Shown here piece after piece: positions 54,767 to 63,840 of a DNA stretch of 64,000 nt (position 1 is its first letter; each line of letters starts with the position of its first letter). Under the pieces are notes generated by a model, which worked only from the letters and a program-made list of their open reading frames with translations, was not told the origin of the DNA and made no database searches. The stretch is taken from positions 1 to 64,000 of the forward strand of contig CAKOLT010000002.1 in the NCBI GenBank assembly GCA_934096315.1. Direction: 5' to 3'. The DNA comes from an uncultured Bacilli bacterium. Lineage in GTDB: Bacteria; Bacillota_I; Bacilli_A; RF39; UBA660. Position numbers and translations under genes: made by a program.

Positions 54767-55544
54767 AAACGAACATCAAAGATATCTAGCAAAACTAAGA
54801 AAAAAAAACTTTTTTATAAAAATAACACAATTGCTAATAATTATTCTATTCTTAATATTTTGGCAAATCCTATCAGATAAAGAAATAATAAATCCTTTCA
54901 TTGCATCATCCCCCAAAAAAGTATTAGAAACAATAATAAACTTATACAATACAAATAGTTTATTTAATCATATTTGGGTCACGGTGTATGAAACATTAAT
55001 AAGTTTTTCTACAGGAACAATACTAGGTATAATAATTGCAATTTTAATGTGGCGTAGTCCTTTTCTGGCTAAAGTTTTAGACCCATATTTAACTATTCTA
55101 AATAGTTTACCAAAAGTAGCTTTGGGTCCAATAATAATAATATGGGCTGGAGCAGGAACAAAATCAATAATAATAATGGCACTACTAATATCACTAATAA
55201 TAACTATAATAACAGTATACAACGGTTTTATGAGTACTGATATAAACAAAATTAAACTTTTAAAATCACTAAAGGCTACAAAACATCAAATATTAAGATT
55301 GTTAATACTGCCAGGTAGTTATCAAACAATTATAAGCAGTTTAAAAATAAATATAAGTATGTCATTAATCGGAGTAATTATGGGAGAATTCTTAGTATCA
55401 AAAAAAGGAATAGGATACCTTATAATGTATGGATCACAAGTATTTAATCTTAATCTTGTAATTTCTGGAATAATAATATTAATAGTAGTATCATACTTAA
55501 TGTACATACTAGTTACATTTCTAGAAAAAAAATTAATAAAATAA
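54759..55544 (+). CDS. ABC transporter permease (SsuC/TauC/ThiX type)
   Basis: A membrane protein of 261 residues with about six spans. The coupling-helix region (KLLKSLKATKHQILRLLILP) matches the EAA loop of importer permeases, and LNSLPKVALGPIIIIWAGAG is typical of the BPD_transp_1 group that partners THI5/SsuA proteins. The GTG start at 54759 overlaps the ATPase gene. A terminator follows. Confidence 0.9.
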   Translation: MYKNEHQRYLAKLRKKNFFIKITQLLIIILFLIFWQILSDKEIINPFIASSPKKVLETIINLYNTNSLFNHIWVTVYETLISFSTGTILGIIIAILMWRSPFLAKVLDPYLTILNSLPKVALGPIIIIWAGAGTKSIIIMALLISLIITIITVYNGFMSTDINKIKLLKSLKATKHQILRLLILPGSYQTIISSLKINISMSLIGVIMGEFLVSKKGIGYLIMYGSQVFNLNLVISGIIILIVVSYLMYILVTFLEKKLIK

Positions 55545-55551
55545 ATCACCA

Positions 55552-55578
55552 AAAAACAGATGCTAACCATCTGTTTTT
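55552..55578 (+). terminator. terminator of the ABC operon
   Basis: AAAAACAGATG (55552-55562) pairs with CATCTGTTTTT (55568-55578) around a five-base loop. Confidence 0.88.
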
Positions 55579-55623
55579 AAGCGATAAAATGAAGTATCAT
55601 AAAAAAGTGAAATATACTACCTG

Positions 55624-56217
55624 CTAAAACGAAAAAATGGAATATACTATGCATATATTTTTTCTTTTACCAATAGCATATAAACCGGCACCAATAGTAT
55701 AACAAATACCTCCGATGACAAGAAACAAAATTTCATATTTATCCATGGCCCCAAATAGAGGGTTATAACATACAAGACAAGACCATCCAAGTAGTAAATG
55801 CAGTATTACAGAAATAAAACTATACTTATCCACATCAATACAAGTAAGAACAATACCAACAATTGTAATTAACCAAACTATACCAAACCAAACCCATCCA
55901 AAAGCACCCCCAATTAAAGCAAGGGTAATCGGAGTAAATGTCCCAGCTACCAAAAGATAAACATTACAATGATCGATAACCCTCATAACACCCTTAGCTT
56001 TCAAATTTTTAGAAAGACCATGATATATACAGGATATTAAATAAAGAAGAATCATTGTAGAACCATAAATTGAAGTGGTAACAACACTAATTGCATTATT
56101 ACAATTAACAATTAAGATAACAAGACCAGAAATACTAAGAAGTGCCCCTAGTCCATGTGAAATAGAATTTATAAGTTCCTCACTAAGTGAATAGTCAGGT
56201 ATTCTAATTTTTCCCAT
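55624..56217 (-). CDS. hemolysin III family / PAQR-like membrane protein
   Basis: A seven-span membrane protein of the hemolysin III (YqfA, PAQR-like) family. LSEELINSISHGLGALLSIS carries the first conserved Glu and His, YHGL lies near residue 66, and FTPITLAL and IDHCNVYLLVAG hold further conserved residues. The family has metal-dependent lipid-hydrolase features; the hemolytic name comes from early cloning work. Length 197 is typical. It is alone on its transcript, divergent from htpG. Confidence 0.87.
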   Translation of the reverse strand: MGKIRIPDYSLSEELINSISHGLGALLSISGLVILIVNCNNAISVVTTSIYGSTMILLYLISCIYHGLSKNLKAKGVMRVIDHCNVYLLVAGTFTPITLALIGGAFGWVWFGIVWLITIVGIVLTCIDVDKYSFISVILHLLLGWSCLVCYNPLFGAMDKYEILFLVIGGICYTIGAGLYAIGKRKNICIVYSIFSF

Positions 56218-56284
56218 ATTTTCCTCCTCATAGTAGTATTATACTATACATTTGACAAAACAAATATGAAATTTTTGTGAAAAT

Positions 56285-56311
56285 TTAGCAATCTATATTG
56301 ACAAGTGCTAA
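56285..56311 (+). promoter_or_regulatory. CIRCE element (HrcA operator) at htpG
   Basis: The two arms are TTAGCAATC (56285-56293) and AAGTGCTAA (56303-56311), separated by exactly nine bases. Each arm differs at one base from the CIRCE consensus TTAGCACTC-N9-GAGTGCTAA. It overlaps the -35 box of the htpG promoter, the right place for repression by HrcA. Confidence 0.85.
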
Positions 56312-56326
56312 AAATAGTGATATAAC
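56298..56326 (+). promoter_or_regulatory. promoter of htpG-hsp20
   Basis: TTGACA (56298-56303), 17 bases, TATAAC (56321-56326). The -35 box lies inside the CIRCE element. Confidence 0.85.
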
Positions 56327-56365
56327 TAAATTGTAAAAGAAAAAAGGAGGACAATGGAGGTAAAA

Positions 56366-58246
56366 ATGAAAAAACAATTTAAATCTGAATCAAAAAAAAT
56401 ACTTGACATGATGATTAATTCAATTTATACGAATAAGGAAATATTTTTGAGAGAATTAATTTCAAATGCAAGTGATGCTATTGATAAACTATACTATCAA
56501 TCGCTTACAAATAACAAAGTAAATGTTGACAAAGACAAGTTAGCTATTGAATTAATTGTGGACAGAGACAAAAATACTCTAACAATCAAAGATAATGGAA
56601 ATGGTATGAGTAAAGAAGAATTAGAAAACAACTTAGGAACAATAGCCAAAAGTGGTTCTTTAGAATTTAAAGAAAATAATAAGGAACAAAAAGATGTAAA
56701 CATAATTGGACAGTTCGGAGTAGGATTTTATTCTGCTTTTATGGTAAGCTCCAAAATAGAAGTACTATCCAAAAAAGCTGGGGAAAAAGAAGCATATTTA
56801 TGGACATCTGAGGGAGCAGACGGATACACAATAACCCCAAGTAATAAGGAAGAAAATGGTACAAATATAACATTATATTTAAAAGAGGATACTGACAGTG
56901 AAAAATATAGCGAACTATTAACAGAGTATCGTATAAGAAGTATTATAAAGAAATATTCAGATTATATACGTTATCCAATAAAAATGGAAGTAGAAAATAA
57001 TAGACTAAAAGATGGTAGTGACAGTGAATATGAAACCTATAAAGAAGTAGTAACACTAAACAGCATGGTACCACTTTGGAATAAAGAAAAATCAAAAATA
57101 AGTGAGGAAGAATATAACAATTTCTACATGGATAAATTTAGTGATTTTCAAAATCCACAAAAAGTTATCCACTATTCTGTTGAAGGAATGTGTAACTACA
57201 AGTGTATACTATTTATCCCATCACATGCTCCATATGATTTCTACACCAAGGAATACAAGAAAGGCTTAAGTTTATATACAAATGGTGTTCTAATTATGGA
57301 TAAATGTGAAAGTTTATTACCAGATTATTTTAGCTTTATAAAAGGAGTAGTAGACACAGATGATCTATCATTAAATATTTCTAGAGAAACATTGCAAAAT
57401 GATTATAAAGTAAAACAAATAGCAAAAAATATAGAAAATAAAATAATAAAAGAATTAAAAAATCTAATGAAAGAAGATTTTAATACTTACAAAGATATAT
57501 TTAAAAACTTTGGAGCAGGAATAAAATATGGAATCTACAGCACATATGGTGCAGAAAAAGAAAAACTACAAGATTTATTAATATTTTATTCAGCTGAAAA
57601 AAAAGATTATATCACTCTAAAAGAATACACAGAAAAGATGAAAAAATCTCAAAAGGAAATATATTATGCATGTGGTGAAAACAATGATAAAATAGATAGT
57701 TTACCACAAGTAGAACAAGTTAAAAATAAAAACTATGATATTCTATATTTAACAGAATATGTTGATGAATTCGCACTGCAAGCCTTAAGAGAATTTGATG
57801 GTAAAAAATTCACAAATGTTTCAGATAGTAATTTAGATTTAAATACAAAAGAAGAAAAAGAAGAACTAGAAAAATTAAATAATAATAATAAAGAAATGCT
57901 AGAGGCAATGAAAGAAAGTCTCCCAGAAATTACTAAAATTGAATTTACAGGAAAATTAACTAATCACCCAGTATGCTTAACAACAAAAGGAAATATTTCA
58001 ATTGAAATGGAAAAAGTAATTAATGCTATGCCTGAGGGTGATAAGATACATGCAGAAACGGTACTTGAAATAAACAAAAACCATGAAATATCAAAGAAAC
58101 TACAAGAATTATACAAGAAAGATAAAGAAATGTTAGCAAAATACACTAAAATACTTTATTCTCAAGCAAGATTAATCGAAGGATTACCAGTAGAAAATCC
58201 AACAGAAATAAGTAATTTAGTTGTAGATATAATATCTAAAAAATAA
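56366..58246 (+). CDS. htpG: chaperone protein HtpG (Hsp90)
   Basis: Bacterial Hsp90 is an ATP-driven dimeric chaperone. KKQFKSESKKILDMMINSIY, the ATPase site ELISNASDAIDKL, DNGNGMSKEEL and GQFGVGFYSAFMV are intact, as is the middle-domain catalytic-loop region ISRETLQND. Length 626 is typical. I prefer ATG 56366 (after GGAGG, family start MKKQFKSES); ATG 56354 also has AAAGGAGG before it and cannot be ruled out. The operon with hsp20 is controlled by CIRCE. Confidence 0.96.
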   Translation: MKKQFKSESKKILDMMINSIYTNKEIFLRELISNASDAIDKLYYQSLTNNKVNVDKDKLAIELIVDRDKNTLTIKDNGNGMSKEELENNLGTIAKSGSLEFKENNKEQKDVNIIGQFGVGFYSAFMVSSKIEVLSKKAGEKEAYLWTSEGADGYTITPSNKEENGTNITLYLKEDTDSEKYSELLTEYRIRSIIKKYSDYIRYPIKMEVENNRLKDGSDSEYETYKEVVTLNSMVPLWNKEKSKISEEEYNNFYMDKFSDFQNPQKVIHYSVEGMCNYKCILFIPSHAPYDFYTKEYKKGLSLYTNGVLIMDKCESLLPDYFSFIKGVVDTDDLSLNISRETLQNDYKVKQIAKNIENKIIKELKNLMKEDFNTYKDIFKNFGAGIKYGIYSTYGAEKEKLQDLLIFYSAEKKDYITLKEYTEKMKKSQKEIYYACGENNDKIDSLPQVEQVKNKNYDILYLTEYVDEFALQALREFDGKKFTNVSDSNLDLNTKEEKEELEKLNNNNKEMLEAMKESLPEITKIEFTGKLTNHPVCLTTKGNISIEMEKVINAMPEGDKIHAETVLEINKNHEISKKLQELYKKDKEMLAKYTKILYSQARLIEGLPVENPTEISNLVVDIISKK

Positions 58247-58268
58247 AAAATTGAAAGGAGATGGTACT

Positions 58269-58649
58269 ATGTTACCAAGAAGAATATTTTTAGATAATAT
58301 GTTAGAAGATTTAAATAAAGAGGAAGGCATGAAATGTGATATCTACGAGAAAAAAGGAATAATTCACATTGAAATGGATATTCCAGGATTCGAAAAAAAA
58401 GATATTAAAGTGGAAATGCACAAAGGAACACTTACAATTACTGCCGAGAAAAATGAGGAAGAAAAAGTAGAAAATGACAAAAAGTATTTAAGAAGAGAAA
58501 GAAGTTATTATGGAAAATACCAAAGATCATTCTATCTAGGAGAAGTCAAAGAAAATGAAATAGAAGCTCACTTCAATAATGGTATTCTGAAAGTAACTGT
58601 TCCAAAAGAAGATGCAAATACTCATAAAAGACAAATAGAAGTAAAATAA
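58269..58649 (+). CDS. Hsp20/alpha-crystallin small heat-shock protein
   Basis: Small heat-shock proteins hold unfolded clients in oligomers. The alpha-crystallin domain spans about residues 18-115: CDIYEKKGIIHIEMDIPGFE, KVEMHKGTLTITAEK, and YGKYQRSFYLGE with the end GILKVTVPK. I use ATG 58269 behind AAAGGAG; the TTG at 58251 would contain that site. It lies 22 bases after htpG with no terminator between, so it shares the CIRCE-controlled transcript. Confidence 0.92.
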   Translation: MLPRRIFLDNMLEDLNKEEGMKCDIYEKKGIIHIEMDIPGFEKKDIKVEMHKGTLTITAEKNEEEKVENDKKYLRRERSYYGKYQRSFYLGEVKENEIEAHFNNGILKVTVPKEDANTHKRQIEVK

Positions 58650-58668
58650 GGACGCAAATCCTTATTTT
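58644..58668 (+). terminator. terminator after hsp20
   Basis: AAATAAGGA (58644-58652) pairs with TCCTTATTT (58659-58667). It lies between convergent hsp20 and the sirtuin gene. Confidence 0.75.
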
Positions 58669-59389
58669 ATTTTACTCTTAAATGTTTAAATACATCCTTA
58701 AGTTCTTTGTTAATTACTAAGTCTGCAATATTATCATACTTAGTACTATCCCGATTAACAATAACCAAATATTTTCCTTTAAAAAATTCAATAAGATTAC
58801 AAGCGGGATACACAGTAAGAGAACTTCCTAAAATAATTAGCATATCACACTTACTAACTGCTGATACAGACTCCTTCAAAATATGATCATCAATTGCCTC
58901 CCCATATAGCACAACATCAGGTTTTACTATCCCACCACATTCACATCTACAAGTCCCACTTCCACCAAAAACATATTCAGCAGTATAAAATTTTTTACAT
59001 TTCATACAATAATTGCGATAAACACTACCATGAAATTCTAAAACATTTTTATTACCTGCTAGAACGTGAAGACCATCAATATTCTGTGTAATAATACACT
59101 TAAGTTTATTTTCTTTCTCTAAATTATATAAATACTCATGTACAATATTTCCTTTTTTATGCAAAACATTCATTTTTTCTCTATAAAACTCATAAAACAA
59201 AGAAGTATGATTCATAAAAAAATCATGACTAAGAATAACCTCAGGAGGATATTTATATTTCATCATAAAAAGCCCATTATTACTCCTAAAATCTGGAATA
59301 CCACTTTCTGTACTAACTCCAGCACCAGTAAATACAACAATATTATTACATTCATTTATCATTTTTTGTAATTTTTCTATTTTATCCAA
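58667..59389 (-). CDS. NAD-dependent protein deacetylase (sirtuin)
   Basis: Sir2 proteins remove acyl groups from lysines using NAD. The NAD fold begins FTGAGVSTESGIPDFRS near residue 20; TQNIDGLH and the catalytic LEFHGSVYRNYC are intact. A zinc site reads CMKC and CRCEC (near residues 132 and 153). GEAIDD and ILGSSLTVYPA complete the core. Length 240 is typical of CobB/SrtN-like bacterial enzymes. It appears monocistronic. Confidence 0.92.
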   Translation of the reverse strand: MDKIEKLQKMINECNNIVVFTGAGVSTESGIPDFRSNNGLFMMKYKYPPEVILSHDFFMNHTSLFYEFYREKMNVLHKKGNIVHEYLYNLEKENKLKCIITQNIDGLHVLAGNKNVLEFHGSVYRNYCMKCKKFYTAEYVFGGSGTCRCECGGIVKPDVVLYGEAIDDHILKESVSAVSKCDMLIILGSSLTVYPACNLIEFFKGKYLVIVNRDSTKYDNIADLVINKELKDVFKHLRVK

Positions 59390-59445
59390 AATATCACATC
59401 CTAAAAAAATTATACATCAAAAATTTAAAAAAATAAATATTTATA

Positions 59446-59474
59446 TTGACAATTATAATTTATAGTAATATACT
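59446..59474 (+). promoter_or_regulatory. promoter of the metal-efflux operon
   Basis: TTGACA (59446-59451), 17 bases, TATACT (59469-59474). Confidence 0.8.
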
Positions 59475-59480
59475 AATAAT

Positions 59481-59500
59481 AGTTGAATAAACATTCAACT
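59481..59500 (+). promoter_or_regulatory. likely ArsR/CadC operator
   Basis: A perfect inverted repeat AGTTGAAT-AAAC-ATTCAACT starts six bases after the -10 box, across the likely transcription start. SmtB/ArsR-type regulators bind such TGAAT..ATTCA repeats, and the regulator gene starts 14 bases later. Confidence 0.75.
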
Positions 59501-59513
59501 GTAAGGAGTTAAT

Positions 59514-59876
59514 ATGTCTAAAAATGAATTTATATGTGACTGTAATATAATCCATAAAGAAGCAGTCAACGAGGTTTTAAAAATTATACCTCCATTAGAA
59601 ACATTTAATAAATTAGCTAAATTATATAAATTGGTCGGAGATGCAACAAGATGTAAAATACTATTTATTCTAGATAAAAAGGAAATGTGCGTATGTGATA
59701 TAGCAAATGTATTAAACATGACAAAATCTGCTGTATCACACCAACTAGCAACATTAAGAACAAGTGGTATTGTAAAATGCAGAAAAATAGGAAAAGAAGT
59801 ATATTACGAATTAGATGATGACCATATAAAACAATTATTTGAAATTGCATTAGAACATATTAATCATCAAAAATAA
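59514..59876 (+). CDS. ArsR/SmtB family metal-sensing repressor (CadC/ZiaR-like)
   Basis: A winged-helix repressor that leaves DNA when it binds metal. The core is KLVGDATRCKILFILDKKEM with the metal-type motif CVCDIANVLNMTKSAVSHQL (ELCVCDIA-like alpha-3/alpha-N site), then LRTSGIVKCRKIGKEVYYEL. An N-terminal pair (CDCNIIH near residue 8) and a C-terminal HIKQLFEIALEHINH stretch could add ligands. Length 120 is typical. It is first in an operon with the HMA protein and P-type ATPase, so Cd, Zn or Pb are likely inducers. Confidence 0.92.
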   Translation: MSKNEFICDCNIIHKEAVNEVLKIIPPLETFNKLAKLYKLVGDATRCKILFILDKKEMCVCDIANVLNMTKSAVSHQLATLRTSGIVKCRKIGKEVYYELDDDHIKQLFEIALEHINHQK

Positions 59877-59892
59877 GAAAGAAGGTAAAAAA

Positions 59893-60120
59893 ATGAAAAA
59901 TTATAAATACAAAATAGAGGGACTAGATTGTGCTAACTGTGCTGTAGAATTAGAAAATGAATTAAATAAATTACAAACAGTAAATAATCTAACAATAAAC
60001 TTCATTATGCAAAAAATGACATTTACATGTAAAGAAGAAAATATAAAGAATACAATAAAAGAAATAGAAAAAGTTATAAGAAAAGAAGAACCAGATGTAA
60101 CTATAGAGGAATTAGAATGA
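59893..60120 (+). CDS. free-standing heavy-metal-associated (HMA) domain protein
   Basis: A 75-residue soluble HMA-fold protein with the metal-binding motif GLDCANCAVELE (C-x2-C). Such domains usually form the N-terminus of CadA/ZntA-type ATPases. Here it is a separate gene overlapping the ATPase start by four bases (ATGA), so both halves should be made together. It probably delivers or senses metal for the pump. Confidence 0.88.
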   Translation: MKNYKYKIEGLDCANCAVELENELNKLQTVNNLTINFIMQKMTFTCKEENIKNTIKEIEKVIRKEEPDVTIEELE

Positions 60121-61967
60121 CAAAAAAAATGAAAAAGGATCTAAAAAAAATAATAATATCAATATTATTATTAATTCCAGCTTTACTAATAAGTTCAAAA
60201 ATTAAAATAATACTATTTCTTTGTTCATATATAGTTGTAGGGTATAATATAATAATAAAAGCATTCAAAAACATAAAAAGAGGAAAAGTTTTTGATGAAA
60301 ACTTTTTAATGACAGTAGCAACTCTTGGGGCATTACTAATTGGAGAATTACCAGAAGCAGTAACTGTTATGCTATTTTATCAAATAGGAGAATTATTCCA
60401 AAGTTATGCTGTAGGTAAATCAAGAAATTCAGTAATAGAACTAATGAGTATTAAACCAGATTATGCAAACGTAATTAGGGAAGATAAATTGCAAAAAATA
60501 TCTCCTGAAGAAGTAGAAGTAGGGGAAATAATAGAAATCAAACCAGGAGAAAAAATTCCTCTAGATGGTATAATTACTGAAGGAGAAACACAGTTAAACA
60601 CATTTGCAATAACTGGAGAATCAGTTCCAAGATTAGCAAAAGTAAAAGATGAAGTAATAAGTGGGTGTATAAACACAGAATGTAAAATAAAAGTAAAAGT
60701 TACAAAAAAATTTAAAGAATCCACAGTAAATAAAATATTAGAGTTAGTGGAAAATGCTAGTAGCAGAAAATCAAAATCTGAAAACTTTATAACAAAGTTT
60801 GCAAAATATTACACTCCAATAGTAGTTATCTGTGCACTTCTTCTTGCAATTATCCCTCCAATTGTATTAAACGAACAATTTAACATATGGATCTATAGAG
60901 CATTGTCATTTCTAGTGGTATCCTGTCCATGTGCTCTAGTAGTGTCAATTCCCTTAAGTTTTTTCGGAGGAATTGGAGCCTCTTCAAAACTAGGAGTACT
61001 AATTAAAGGTAGTAACTATTTAGAAGCATTATCAAATACTGAAATAATAGTATGCGACAAAACAGGCACTCTAACTGAGGGAGTATTTGAAGTAATAGAA
61101 GTCTTACCTCAGGAAATAAGCAAAGAAGAACTTTTAAAATATGCTAGTTATGCCGAATGCTACTCAAACCATCCAATATCAAAATCAATTCAACAAGCAT
61201 ATGGCAAAAAGATAAACTCATCCAAAGTAAAAGATATAAAAGAAATATCAGGAAAAGGAATAAAGGCAGTAATAGGGGGTAAAAATGTTCTTGTGGGGAA
61301 TGAAAAATTAATGCAAGAAAACAACATAAAAATTGTTAAATCACAAAACATTGGAACAATTATCTACGTATCAATAAACAATAAATTTTCTGGATCAATA
61401 ACAATATCAGACAAAATAAAAGATGACTCCTACAAAGCAATAGAACTATTCAGAAAAGAAAATGTAAAGCAAATAGTAATGTTAAGTGGAGACAAAGAAG
61501 AAGTTAGCAAACAAGTTTCTGAAAAACTGAAATTAAACAAACACCATTCAGAGTTATTGCCACAAGATAAAGTAAAAATAGTAGAAGAATTGCTAAAAGA
61601 AAAATCTCCAAAAGGAAAACTTGTCTTTATCGGGGACGGAATAAATGATGCTCCAGTATTAGCATTATCTGATATAGGCGTAGCAATGGGAGCTTTAGGA
61701 TCAGATGCAGCTATTGAAGCCGCAGATATAGTAATAATGAATGACGAACCATCAAGGCTAGCAAGTGCAATAAAAGTATCACAAAAAACAATGAAAATAG
61801 TAAAAGAAAATATAGTACTTGCAATCACAATAAAAATACTAGTATTAATATTATCGGCACTGGGTATAGTCACAATGTGGGCAGCAGTTTTTGCCGACGT
61901 TGGTGTTTCAATACTAGCAATTCTAAATGCATTAAGGCTACTTACAATAAAACAAAGATTGGAATAA
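60117..61967 (+). CDS. cadA: heavy-metal P-type ATPase (CadA/ZntA type)
   Basis: It exports divalent soft metals with ATP. The membrane metal site is SCPCALVVSIPLS (CPC), the phosphorylation site DKTGTLTEG near residue 318, the HP motif NHPISKSI, and the ATP/Mg hinge GDGINDAPVLALSDIGVAMG. The last span contains the DVGVSILA-type Asp used in Zn/Cd pumps. At 616 residues it has no N-terminal HMA domain, which is supplied by the preceding gene. The ArsR-family gene upstream supports Cd/Zn/Pb rather than copper. Confidence 0.92.
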   Translation: MTKKMKKDLKKIIISILLLIPALLISSKIKIILFLCSYIVVGYNIIIKAFKNIKRGKVFDENFLMTVATLGALLIGELPEAVTVMLFYQIGELFQSYAVGKSRNSVIELMSIKPDYANVIREDKLQKISPEEVEVGEIIEIKPGEKIPLDGIITEGETQLNTFAITGESVPRLAKVKDEVISGCINTECKIKVKVTKKFKESTVNKILELVENASSRKSKSENFITKFAKYYTPIVVICALLLAIIPPIVLNEQFNIWIYRALSFLVVSCPCALVVSIPLSFFGGIGASSKLGVLIKGSNYLEALSNTEIIVCDKTGTLTEGVFEVIEVLPQEISKEELLKYASYAECYSNHPISKSIQQAYGKKINSSKVKDIKEISGKGIKAVIGGKNVLVGNEKLMQENNIKIVKSQNIGTIIYVSINNKFSGSITISDKIKDDSYKAIELFRKENVKQIVMLSGDKEEVSKQVSEKLKLNKHHSELLPQDKVKIVEELLKEKSPKGKLVFIGDGINDAPVLALSDIGVAMGALGSDAAIEAADIVIMNDEPSRLASAIKVSQKTMKIVKENIVLAITIKILVLILSALGIVTMWAAVFADVGVSILAILNALRLLTIKQRLE

Positions 61968-61979
61968 ACCAATCTTTTT
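61954..61979. terminator. bidirectional terminator cadA / alpha-beta hydrolase
   Basis: AAAGATTGG (61954-61962) pairs with CCAATCTTT (61969-61977) around a six-base loop. It lies at the end of both convergent genes. Confidence 0.85.
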
Positions 61980-62709
61980 AAATATCAATAGTTCTTTTAA
62001 TTTCTGTAACATATTTCTTTTTCAAAAACGTTATAACAGAAGTATAAACATCTTCTTTTCTATTACCAGTGAAGCAATCATGATTAACACCTTTAATATT
62101 AAGTAAAATATTAACCCGTGACTTAACAGAATTATGCACATATTGACAACTTTCAATAGGAACAATCTTATCATTAGTGCCATGAATGATTAATATTGGC
62201 ACAGTAATATTTTTTGGACAATCATGATACTTATCAGTAAGTTTAGTAAATTGCATAGCAGTCGTAATAGGAACCTTAAATATCCTAGAAACAACAGTAT
62301 GCATATCAAGTCCTCCAAAAATTTCAGGACTCTTCTTTAAACTAGTTAAAACATCAATTTTACCATTTTTAAAATACATATATCTAAATGCCGGAGCAGC
62401 CAAAACAACTTTCTTGACATACTTATTATATTTATTAGCAATATGACACGCAATAACTCCACCCATACTATGTCCAACAACATAAATATTTTTATATCCA
62501 ACACTAATAAGTTTTTCCATTCTCTTTTCTGCAGCACTTATCCAATCGTTATAAGTAACACTTGCAATAAAAGTCTTATCATGACCAGGCAAAACAAATG
62601 TAAAAACATCAAAAGAAGAAACATACTGTAGTTCATTATAAAGTTCTCCATAATCATAAGAATTACCTGCAAATCCATGTATTAACAAAATAGCTTTTCT
62701 AAAAATCAT
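61978..62709 (-). CDS. alpha/beta hydrolase, carboxylesterase/lysophospholipase-like
   Basis: A cytoplasmic serine hydrolase of 243 residues. The oxyanion region LLIHGFAGNSYDY lies near residue 8, the nucleophile elbow VVGHSMGG near 76-83, the acid in IIHGTNDKIVPIE near 190, and the catalytic His in GVNHDCF near 222. Size and layout resemble Est30-type carboxylesterases and monoacylglycerol lipases. The substrate is unknown. It is 30 bases after the ger genes on the same strand and might be cotranscribed with them. Confidence 0.85.
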   Translation of the reverse strand: MIFRKAILLIHGFAGNSYDYGELYNELQYVSSFDVFTFVLPGHDKTFIASVTYNDWISAAEKRMEKLISVGYKNIYVVGHSMGGVIACHIANKYNKYVKKVVLAAPAFRYMYFKNGKIDVLTSLKKSPEIFGGLDMHTVVSRIFKVPITTAMQFTKLTDKYHDCPKNITVPILIIHGTNDKIVPIESCQYVHNSVKSRVNILLNIKGVNHDCFTGNRKEDVYTSVITFLKKKYVTEIKRTIDI

Positions 62710-62739
62710 AACATCACCAATAACATTTTAACAAAAAAA

Positions 62740-63840
62740 TTATTTAATTGCTAGTTTTTTCCTCTTTTTTTTAAAAAAAGCTCCCACTGTTAATAAAATC
62801 ATAATAGGTAATATACTAAAACAAATATATGGATATACCTTGTCAACAAAATTATTAAAAACTGTATTACTTTTGAAAGATAAATTACAAAGAATAAAAA
62901 TAACTAGAGAAGAAGACCAAGCAACAATAGGATTAGGTTTATCATTAGAATTATGCTTAATACTAATAGTAATAAAATAAATTAATAAAGAAACATAACC
63001 TATTGCCCCTAAAATCCATTGCATAGCAACTAAATTTTCAATTCTATCAATAAAATTCATGAAAGAAATTTTTTGCAGCACTACATATTCAGGATACTGA
63101 TAAGCTCCAATTAAGTATTTTCCAAGTACACCAATAGTAAACAAAATAACAAGAAAAACTATAAATATAGATAAAGAATATAGGATAATTCCACTCTTCG
63201 CAATATTATGCTTATCCACTAAATTATTAAATGGAATAGATAAAAGTATAAATAAAGGAAATATGTTAGTACATGAAATAATTAGACTACTACTAATAAT
63301 TTTATTAACTCCATTATTCATAATAGGCAAGAAATTATCAATTTTAAAATGAGGAATAAGTCCAACAACTGCAATCAAAAATAACAATAAATTTATAATA
63401 AGAATTATAAAACCAACCCTAGAAACAACTTGAAACCCTTTACACACGTTTATAGTAATAACAATAATCATAAGAAGAGACACGACAAATAATGGAGTTC
63501 TAATTAAATATTGTGAAGAAACAAAGTTAGAAATACTAAACATATTTGTAAGAGCAATAATTATACAAATAGCAATTAAAACATAATTAATAATGTTTCC
63601 AAATAATTTTCCAAAAACATCTTTAGAAACATCACATATAGATAAATTATGATTATAATTACCCAAATAATAAAGCATAAACAAATAAAGAAATCCAATT
63701 AATCCCATAAAAATTATACAAAAATAACCATCGTTATTAACCATTTTAAATATAATATGAGTTCCAATACCTGCAACTGCACCAATTATTGGAAAAACCA
63801 TTAAGCATACAAGTTGTAAACAATTAATCTTCCATTTCAT
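62740..63840 (-). CDS. spore germination permease (GerAB/GrkB type)
   Basis: This is the membrane subunit of a nutrient germinant receptor, of the amino-acid/polyamine/organocation fold. The 366-residue protein has about ten spans. The segment YPEYVVLQKISFMNFIDRIE (near residues 245-264) is the family hallmark, and FPLFILLSIPFNNLVDK and RTPLFVVSLLMIIV are also typical. Its ATG lies inside the end of the gerAC-like gene (17-base overlap), behind GGAGGT. An order C-then-B is seen in some ger operons. Confidence 0.86.
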   Translation of the reverse strand: MKWKINCLQLVCLMVFPIIGAVAGIGTHIIFKMVNNDGYFCIIFMGLIGFLYLFMLYYLGNYNHNLSICDVSKDVFGKLFGNIINYVLIAICIIIALTNMFSISNFVSSQYLIRTPLFVVSLLMIIVITINVCKGFQVVSRVGFIILIINLLLFLIAVVGLIPHFKIDNFLPIMNNGVNKIISSSLIISCTNIFPLFILLSIPFNNLVDKHNIAKSGIILYSLSIFIVFLVILFTIGVLGKYLIGAYQYPEYVVLQKISFMNFIDRIENLVAMQWILGAIGYVSLLIYFITISIKHNSNDKPNPIVAWSSSLVIFILCNLSFKSNTVFNNFVDKVYPYICFSILPIMILLTVGAFFKKKRKKLAIK

